DNA from: Macrostomum hystrix
Taxonomy: Eukaryota; Platyhelminthes; Macrostomidae
Assembly: GCA_950097015.1 (NCBI GenBank)
Contig: CATNEN010000038.1
Coordinates: 23,883,001 to 23,947,000, forward strand
Reading direction: 5' to 3'
Length of the DNA: 64,000 nucleotides
Position 1 is the stretch's first letter; each line of letters begins with the position of its first letter. The notes beneath the pieces are model-generated. The model searched no databases. It worked only from the letters and a program-made list of their open reading frames with translations, and was not told the DNA's origin. Shown here one piece after another: positions 57,201 through 64,000 of the stretch. The position numbers and the translations under genes are program-made.

Positions 57201-60200
57201 TCCACAGCGAGGCCACATTCATTTGGGGCGCAGCCGCGGAGAGAAGGCTTGGGGGCTTGTCGTACAATTTACGCCCTTTAGGGCCAACCTCCAAGGCATA
57301 GTGAGAGTGTACACTGCCTGACGATGAGAAGTGTGTGTGCTCAGGAGTCTGCGAAATGGGAAGAATTGCCTCCTCGCCAGCTGCGGGTCCATTGTCACCA
57401 AATAATGCACCCACCGCCCGCTTGAAAGCACTTACAAGTTTTATTAACAAATGTGCTGCCTATCCAGATCTCATACTATTGAGAAAAAACTGCATAGAGC
57501 GACCGGCGCCTACCTTTGCGAATATTTTCGTCATCTTCAACTAGCGCATAGTCGTCCCAGTTGATTTTTCCCAACAGACTAGTTGAATCGTAGTCTTTGT
57601 AGGGCACAGACATGCGCTGGTTGAACGAGCCAACCCATTTAGATTCTAGCTGATCGAAAAAATTTGGCATTCTTGACTCGGACTTGTTTAAATTCGGCTG
57701 CGGCTTGGGCTGATATTCGACCAGATCATTCTCATCCTCTTCATCCTCGGTAGCTTCTTCGTCGCTTTCTGAGTCTGCTTTATCTGCCTCCTTAGGTACA
57801 TTGTCGTTATCTTTATTTTGAACCTCAACGGTATCACATTCGGGGGATGATTCCACAATGCATGGCGGTGCGGCGTCTGCCTTCACGATTGAGGGCGCAT
57901 TGTCTGCAAACGGTTAATGAAAACATGATTGATTTTTAATGCAGTTCTCTGGGACTCGATAAATTCTAGCTATCGTGAATCTCGCTCTGTGCGGGGCTGC
58001 AATTTTAGAGGTGACAGAATTGGGGTTTGTTGAATCTCGCTTTGTGCGGGGCTGCAATTTTAGAGGTGACAGAATTGGGGTTTGTTGAATCTCGCTTTGT
58101 GCGGGGCTGCAATTTTAGAGGTGACAGAATTGGGGTTTGTTTAATCTCGCTTTGTGCGGGGCTGCAATTTTAGAGTTGACAGAATTGGGGTTTGTTTAAT
58201 CTCGCTTTGTGCGGGGCTGCAATTTTAGAGTTGACAGAATTGGGCTTTGTTGAATCTCGCTTTGTGCGGGGCTGCAATTTTAGAGTTGACAGAATTGGGC
58301 TTTGTTGAATCTCGCTTTGTGCGGGGCTGCAATTTTAGAAGTGACGATAATAGTTTGTCTTGAATTAAACAAGAAAAAATCACCTTTGCTAATAAGCTGG
58401 TCGCCGCTTAGTGAATCCAGGCAGGCAGCTGCTGAAACCTCGTTATGCCCGCTCAGCTGTTTTGGCACTTCATTCGCATTCGATTCGACAGTCGACTCCA
58501 TTGTGATGTAACTCGTACTTTTTTGTTTGTATCTTTTCTCTTTCACTATATTTTTTTAAGAACTATTTTCTTCGATGAATAATAGACTCCTTAACGATAA
58601 GATTTTTATCGTCTAATAAATTTGGCTATTTAAATGGCAGAAATCAGAAAATATTTTACTCGTGGCTAAAAACTTTTAAGAAGATAGATAATGGCAAAGA
58701 TAAGAAGTCTTAAAAGAACTCGAAAAGACAGAACAGGTCTCTGAAGCATCTGAATTGATGTTTTTACCATAGACTATATTGACTACTCTCGTAAGTGTTA
58801 GTTAACTAACTAGACCGTTTTTTAGTTTCAATGCATTCTTTCAACTTTTACTAATTTGATTGTAATTTTTTTTTTAGTTTTTAAACACAGGAATAAATGC
58901 AAGCGAACAATTGCGAACAAAAGCATTAGCTAAACTTATTGTTCCAGCTACACAAAGTTAAATAGTCTGTTAATGAGAATCCATAGTGTGAAATCCATAC
59001 AGATAATTATACCAAAGGGATATCTCACAGTGAGAAAAATCTCAAGGGAAATCTCTTTGGGATATCCTACCAAAGGGGAAATCCCAGTCGGGAAATCCCG
59101 GCAGGAAATCCTACCGGTTGGGAAATCCCGGCGAGAAGCTAACTAAGAAGGAATCCAAGTTGTAAAATGTCTGCTTATAAGCCTTGTAAGACGCAAAATG
59201 TGTTATAACAAAAAACTAATGTAGGTTAACAACCGTTTTAGTACTATCTACAAATAAAAGAATTACAATAATCTAACAAAAAGCTACCGAATAACACACG
59301 AGCAGATTGCTTTAAAAGTGTGATAACACGTTTAACTAAAGCCAAGGATTGCACAAATTTAACAGAAATGTAAACATAAAGGCACACTTGTTATTAATCC
59401 GATTAGTACTGTTAGTATAGTTAGTGGAGAGTTGTGATATAGAACTGAATCTGACGATTAATTAGTCGAATGATGAAGATGACTTGAGTGATTCAATTGA
59501 GTGATAGCCCGATGTCGTATGTGTCAAACTATTCATAGTAATTAAAGTATCATTAGAAAGTACAGCAATTATTCAGATAACGATAAATTGCAAAATGTGG
59601 TGGTAAAATATGTAGAAAACTTTATACTTGAATTTAATAAGTGTAAGTGAAGTTTCTCGGCTGATACCCATAATTCGGCTGATACCCATAATTCGGCTGA
59701 TAACCCATAATTCGGCTGATAACCCATAATTCGGCTGATAACCCATAATTCGGCTGATACCCATAATTCGGCTGATAACCCATAATTCGGCTGATACCCA
59801 TAATTCGGCTGATAACCCATAATTCGGCTGATAACCCATAATTCGGCTGATAACCCATAATTCGGCTGATACCCATAATTCGGCTGATACCCATAATTCG
59901 GCTGATACCCATAATTCGGCTGATACCCATAATTCGGCTGATACCCATAATTCGGCTGATACCCATAATTCGGCTGATACCCATTCTCCAGCCGATACCA
60001 TTCTCCAGCCGATACCATTCTCTAGCTGATACCTATTCTCCATTTCTAAATCAGTTTTTACTGAGTTTAAACATTTTAGCTAGTAAAAATTAGCAGCATA
60101 CTACTAATTGTTCCTACTCCATTCAGTAGTGTACTCGTAGTATGGGCGACAGTAAAAACAAAACTATCTGTTTAATAAAAATGATTATTTAAAATAGATA

Positions 60201-61724
60201 ACCTAACTTTAATGCTTTTTTTACAATCGAAAAATGAAGTCATCGATTGAGCAATATCTGTCAAAATATAAGTTATAAGTTCAAGTATTTCGATACATAT
60301 AAGCTATTTCTTAACCCCTTAGCTCGTGCCACAAAGTCCAATTAGATAAGAAACTCGTTAAGAAGCTAATTAATTTGAAGAATCAAATTAAGTTGTTAAT
60401 TTATGACACGAAAGACAATTTGTTAAAAACATTTTAAAAGGGAAAGATAAAAATAGACAAATAAGATAAAAAGGCGAGATAATAATGTACGTTAGAGAAA
60501 CAAAACAGTTTTGTCCACGGACTTAATAAGTAAAAACAGAGAGAAAAACTAGAAATAAAAGTAAATAGTAAATAGAATGAAAAAAATGAGAGGAAAATAG
60601 AAAATTTAAGCTTTTTAATTGGTCCCTTAAGATTTCTGGGCTTGTAATTTAGTTTTATTTGAAACACATTGGGACTTTTGCTAGTTATTTTGCGCATTAA
60701 AAAACTGAATCCGAAAATTAATTCCGTTTGTTAGCACAAAGCGCTTGATTGCTACGACAAAGTGCGCAACATACTACTTTTAGAGCAAAGTAGCACATTT
60801 TTACTATTCGCTTCCACGTGTTTTTTACTGCGAGTAACTATTTTTTTCATTTGGCCAATTTAGGTTTCCTCTATTGTCACTTCGTTAGTTCACTCCACTG
60901 TCACTCCGCTAGTTCACTCCACTGTCACTCCGCTAGTTCACTCCACTGTCACTCCGCTAGTTCACTCCACTGTCACTCCGCTAGTTCACTCCACTGTCAC
61001 TCCGCTAGTTCACTCCACTGTCACTCCGCTAGTTCACTCCACTGTCACTCCACTAGTTCACTCCACTGTCACTCCGCTAGTTCACTCCACTGTCACTCCG
61101 TTAGTTCACTCCACTGTCACTCCGCTAGTTCACTCCATTGTCACTCCGCTAGTTCACTCCACTGTCACTCCGCTAGTTCACTCCACTGTCACTCCGCTAG
61201 TTCACTCGGCTGTCACTCCGCTAGTTCACTCCACTGTCACTCCGCTAGTTCACTCCACTGTCACTCCGTTAGTTCACTCCATTGTCACTCCGCTAGTTCA
61301 CTCCACTGTCACTCCGCTAGTTCACTCGGCTGTCACTCCGCTAGTTCACTCCACTGTCACTCCGCTAGTTCACTCCATTGTCACTCCGCTAGTTCACTCC
61401 ACTGTCACTCCGCTAGTTCACTCCACTGTCACTCCGCTAGTTCACTCTACTGTCACTCCACTTGTTACTCGGTTGTCACTCGGCTAGCTCATTCCCCTAT
61501 CATGTAACAAACTAGCACTAGAAATAATACAAAAATTATTTCAGCAATAAAAAATTTGCGAAGCACCAACATAATAAAAAGTGCAATAGTTTCAGAGTTA
61601 AATTAAGTAAAGCAAATGATTATTTTTTTAATTATCTTACCTGCACCGTAGACTGCTGTTTAATATTGGTACCGATCGTTGAACTTGCTAGAAGTTGCAA
61701 CTGCCTACTGTTGTTAGTGGAGAC

Positions 61725-61755
<31 letters not shown>

Positions 61756-63943
61756 AAGGCATTGCCAGTAGTTGGCACCGTTGTGACGCCGCCACCAGTT
61801 CCAGCAGCTTCATCGCTAAGGCTTTCATTTGAGTTGCTCTCAACAACCATGGAACTTAGACAGGCATTTACTGCAGCTGCGTCCGATTCGCGTAGTTACA
61901 AAAAGTTTTTTTATATTAGTTTTTCAATGTTAGAAAACATCAAAAAGACTTAATTAACAAACTAAACTCACGCCTTGCTTGAAACTTCAAGTGGCAGCGG
62001 CTGCGGACCTCCTCGGATACCGCGACTAGTGCGGTCAGATATGCCACGCTGCTTGGCGTCACTTCGTATTTATCTCTGCAGGAAGTTATTTTCTGTGTAT
62101 TCCCATCTACCCGTCTGTGTATTCCCATCTACCCGTCTGTGTATTCCCATCTACCTGTCTGTGTATTCCCATCTACCCGTCTGTGTATTCCCATCTACCC
62201 GTCTGTGTATTCCCATCTACCCGTCTGTGTATTCCCATCTACCTGTCTGTGTATTCCCATCTACCCGTCTGTGTATTCCCATCTACCTGTCTGTGTATTC
62301 CCATCTACCCGTCTGTGTATTCCCATCTACCTGTCTGTGTATTCCCATCTACCCGTCTGTGTATTCCCATCTACCCGTCTGTGTATTCCCATCTACCCGT
62401 CTGTATATTTCCATCTACCCGTCTGTGTATTCCCATCTACCCGTCTGTGTATTCCCATCTACCTGTCTGTGTATTCCCATCTACCCGTCTGTGTATTCCC
62501 ATCTACCCGTCTGTGTATTCCCATCTACCCGTCTGTGTACTCCCATCTACCCGTCTGTGTATTCCCATCTACCTGTCTGTCAACCCGTCAGCTTACCTCT
62601 TCTCAGTCTTGGAGATGATTGACAGCAGCATGGTTAAAACCCGGACAGTCCTTGACACGGTCTTCGGCGTCGGATGCCTGAAACCTTTCAACAGGTGGCC
62701 AACAAGTGCAAAGTGGAAATTTTCTCGAAACGAAAGGCCGACACAATTATCCAACTGTTTGTAGTGCAGAATCAGAGGCTGGCGGTACTCCATCATTAGA
62801 CTCTCTAGGGACCGCTCAGTGAAGATGCCTGCATAGGAGTTTTGTTACATTCGAATCATGATTTCGACTTTTAGACATTTTTTCAAGAAAATAAACTAAA
62901 ACATTTCGGATTTCTAATCAAAGAGAACGATTTTTCCAATAAATGCATTAATCAAAAGATTGAATTTCTTAGAAATCGATAGCTGTTTAAGAAATGGAAA
63001 TTCGAAAGGGAACTTTCTAAGAAAATTAATCTTCCGTGAAACTAGGTAAAATATGAATTATTCCCTTAATCGTAGAAAGAATTCACGCAATTTCTCGCCT
63101 GGGGAAAGTTTCTAGTGTTAAAGATTTTTCTTGTGGAAATGAATTAGAAGCATTCGAAGCTCTATGAGAAGTTTAAGTTCAGGAAAAAATCCAAGTTTCA
63201 AAAAAATGTTTAAGAAAGTTTGCGTCTTTCAAGGGAACAATTTGCGTCCTTTAACAAGACACTTAGCTCTGCATCGCTTCAGTTTGCACAGATTTTATAT
63301 AGGGCCAGCATTAGCTGGGGTAATTGAGGGTAGGTGTGGCGTCCCCCCCAGTCCATGGACTGAACAGCTGTACGCAGCCTTCAGATGCGCCAGCAATAGC
63401 TGCGGCTGTGCTGTCGGCTGCACATCTGACCCAATTGGGGCAGGTGTAATGAATTAAAAAAACTATTTTATTATTTCTTAGAATGAGATTTTACCGCACC
63501 TTGATTATCCAAATTGTCTAGATTCTGTTCCATCAGAGCCAAGCCAGCAGCGTAGAGGCTAACTTCTTCTAGTTGCAGAACGCACAACGCAATCCAGAAC
63601 ATGTGCTTGTGAATTGAGCTATCCGGGTTTAACAGAGGCAGTAGTCTGGTCACTGACAATATAATAGCTTCGATCAGTGTCAAGTCGCAATTGTACTGGG
63701 AGTCCACACTGCGATGCTTCAAATCTTTGTCGATCACTTCCAGATCCCTGGCGTAGCTCTCCAAGGATTTGACCATGATGCGCAGCAGATGCTTGATGTC
63801 GCTCTCTGTAACAGACTTGGCTATGCAGCCAAACACTGTGATGGCTCGGTATTGTAGGGCCGGATTGTGTTGGAGTGTGAATCGCTTAGATAGGTGAGTC
63901 CATTGCTCAAGCCAATTACAGTTGGGAATGTCTTTCATCACGG
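51271..63943 (-). CDS. NF1: Neurofibromin, C-terminal 829 residues (9 exons, 5' end outside)
   Basis: Exons, 5' to 3' on the minus strand: 63943-63500, 62828-62597, 62075-61972, 61870-61641, 53815-53453, 53382-53282, 52777-52591, 52378-52171 and about 51893-51271 (TGA). Phases agree throughout; the 63500 donor must be CAAG|GTGCGG to keep frame. Neurofibromin is the large Ras GTPase-activating protein; its GAP domain lies outside. This part is the C-terminal helical region. Family matches include LQHNPALQYRAITVFGCI, NFHFALVGHLLKGFRHPTP, VAVSEEVRSRCHLK, ILYEYLAEASVVFPKVFPV, SYLQSIGFGGLWRF and ETYLPPDD. Less conserved exons carry polyQ at 61726-61755 and 53541-53632. The C-terminal exon is Ser/Thr-rich and not alignable by eye. 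Its acceptor is uncertain (51893 or 51897). The 7.8-kb intron 53816-61640 contains a whole kinase gene. Confidence 0.92.
51930..52145 (-). mobile_element. SINE B plus SINE A fragment in the last NF1 intron
   Basis: On the minus strand, 52035-51930 reads as a family B head (GGAGCGTCAGACTTACGACT, GGTCGTGGGTTCGATTC) and body (TTTGTGTCCTTTTGCAAGAC, CTCCATTGCTTCAG). Beyond it, 52040-52145 is an inverted family A piece (GGCCAACCTCCGAAGCACAG, CACTGCCTGAC). Both are in the sense orientation of NF1. Confidence 0.72.
52430..52545. repeat. Remnant of the 16-bp satellite in NF1
   Basis: Degenerate words CACGGGAGAGATTAGA, GAAGAGATAAGACAGGGGAA and GATGAGACATGAGG resemble the arrays at 3598 and 20030. It occupies the intron 52379-52590. 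Confidence 0.65.
52839..53185 (+). mobile_element. tRNA-derived SINE, family A, near full length
   Basis: Landmarks GTGGCAGAGCAGTTAACGCG, GAGCTCGATCTCGCGGCGAG, CACTGCCTGACGATGAGAAA, GGTCAGGAGTCAGCGAAATG and GGTCTAGTGTCACCAAATGA, ending CCTCCTGCAATAAATATTTA. It lies in NF1 intron 52778-53281, antisense to the gene. Confidence 0.84.
54919..58501 (-). CDS. Divergent AGC-family (PKA-like) kinase, probable pseudokinase, nested in NF1 (6 exons, 532 aa)
   Basis: Exons, 5' to 3' on the minus strand: 58501-58384, 57903-57514, 57051-56732, 56383-56155, 56063-55890 and 55286-54919 (TAG). All are GT-AG and in phase. Residues 1-170 are acidic and disordered (DEEATEDEEDENDLVEY). The kinase domain keeps a VAIK-type Lys (YRCKIVS), a helix C Glu (LLERAFL), HRD with the downstream Asn (VHRDIQASNIL), AAPEYF and the helix F Asp (YPVDFYALGLMLYELL). 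It lacks a glycine-rich loop where one is expected (VEDDENIRKGHHAICPLI), has Gln for the HRDLK lysine, and has DFA instead of DFG. The C-terminus (FYDWFDGVDFEKLYCKSI, then LPWRPDK) resembles the AGC C-tail region. Catalysis is therefore doubtful. It lies wholly inside an NF1 intron on the same strand, with its own ATG and stop. Confidence 0.83.
55355..55850. repeat. 68-bp minisatellite in the kinase gene
   Basis: About seven copies of a 68-bp unit containing GGTTTTCGCGAATGTACATT, AAGAAATATTAAAGCGAAGC and GGACGGAGTGTGTAG. It fills the last intron of the kinase (55287-55889). Confidence 0.95.
57150..57440 (+). mobile_element. SINE family A, internally deleted
   Basis: Starts within the head (GGTCTAACGCGTTTGCCTCT), has AGTTCGATTCCACAGCGAGG and CACTGCCTGACGATGAGAAG, lacks the middle, and resumes at GTGTGTGCTCAGGAGTCTGC. 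It lies in kinase intron 2, antisense to kinase and NF1. Confidence 0.8.
57960..58345. repeat. 55-bp minisatellite in the kinase gene
   Basis: About seven copies of a 55-bp unit containing GAATCTCGCTTTGTGCGGGG then CTGCAATTTTAGAGGTGACA. It fills kinase intron 1 (57904-58383) and ends about 35 bp from exon 1. Confidence 0.95.
58502..59655. other. Upstream region of the nested kinase within the NF1 intron
   Basis: AT-rich DNA that should hold the kinase promoter. At 59065-59140 short irregular copies of GGGAAATCCCGGC occur; similar GGGATTTCCC words are seen at 39175-39260. No promoter motif can be fixed. Confidence 0.3.
59660..60045. repeat. 19-20 bp minisatellite in the NF1 intron
   Basis: About nineteen copies of ATAATTCGGCTGATACCC, alternating 19-bp (GATACCC) and 20-bp (GATAACCC) forms. 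Open in three minus frames without being coding. Confidence 0.95.
60046..60879. other. AT-rich NF1 intron sequence
   Basis: Unique AT-rich DNA between two satellites. No exon or element seen. Confidence 0.4.
60880..61500. repeat. 24-bp minisatellite in the NF1 intron
   Basis: About 24 copies of GTTCACTCCACTGTCACTCC plus GCTA. The period is a multiple of 3, producing a spurious 229-codon + frame of repeating CHSASSLH. The copies at 61211 and 61331 share the CTCGGCTG variant, 120 bp (five units) apart. Confidence 0.96.
62095..62592. repeat. 22-bp minisatellite filling an NF1 intron
   Basis: About 22 copies of TGTGTATTCCCATCTACCCG plus TC, nearly identical. The intron is 62076-62596, so the array spans it almost completely, reaching within about 20 bp of the acceptor and 5 bp of the donor. 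Confidence 0.97.
63215..63450 (+). mobile_element. SINE family B, tail-complete copy
   Basis: Body AATTTGCGTCCTTTAACAAG, CTCTGCATCGCTTCAGTTTG, then the palindrome CAGTCCATGGACTG (63350), GCTGTACGCAGCCTTCAGAT and AGCTGCGGCTGTGCTGTCGG with CTGCACATCTGACCCAATTG. The head is degraded. It lies in NF1 intron 62829-63499, antisense. Confidence 0.75.
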
Positions 63944-64000
63944 CTGCAATTGTTGGAGTTGTTGGGCGAAGTTAGGCAATGCGGGGATGTCACGCTATTA

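Noticed and set aside
60818-61507. 229-codon + strand frame of repeated CHSASSLH
   Set aside because: It is a 24-bp satellite within an NF1 intron. No domain, no splice context, and perfectly periodic.

Overview
Eukaryotic nuclear DNA from an animal. Genes are split by GT-AG introns and encode metazoan proteins: a nicotinic acetylcholine receptor alpha subunit, neurofibromin, BAG6, mitochondrial alanyl-tRNA synthetase and V-ATPase subunit e. I cannot name the species. A lophotrochozoan or flatworm-like invertebrate is my best guess. It rests on dispersed tRNA-derived SINEs, polyQ tracts inside conserved proteins, and two genes whose first exon starts at a splice acceptor, in frame, with no genomic ATG. 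That last pattern would fit spliced-leader trans-splicing with a leader-supplied AUG, as known in several flatworms; this is inference.

Layout. 624-1568 (+): 3' end of an unrecognised His/Gln-rich gene. 3403-13310 (-): complete nine-exon nAChR alpha gene (518 aa). 17610-18702 (-): mTERF-family protein, MTERF4-like. 20754-27304 (-): AARS2, eight exons seen. 29785-32418 (+): decayed Mutator-like DNA transposon (PHD-like finger, FLYWCH finger, MULE transposase) with two stops and one frameshift. 35273-42519 (+): complete BAG6 (960 aa). 44299-47703 (+): ATP6V0E (80 aa). 51271-63943 (-): last nine exons of NF1 (829 aa in the window). 54919-58501 (-): a complete six-exon divergent AGC kinase, probably a pseudokinase, nested on the same strand inside one NF1 intron.

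The most striking structure is not a gene. Almost every intron, and several intergenic spaces, is filled by its own tandem minisatellite (units about 16-68 bp, arrays 0.2-2 kb). Arrays often begin within tens of bases of a splice site and almost never enter exons. Many units are unique to one intron; a few families recur at several loci. Over these lie two SINE families and two short inverted-repeat elements (34727-34899 and 44918-45405) with 8-bp target duplications.

The genes have unrelated housekeeping or neuronal roles and do not form one pathway. AARS2 and the mTERF protein both serve mitochondrial translation. AARS2 and BAG6 are divergent across about 8 kb of AT-rich, transposon-bearing DNA. 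ATP6V0E and NF1 are convergent.
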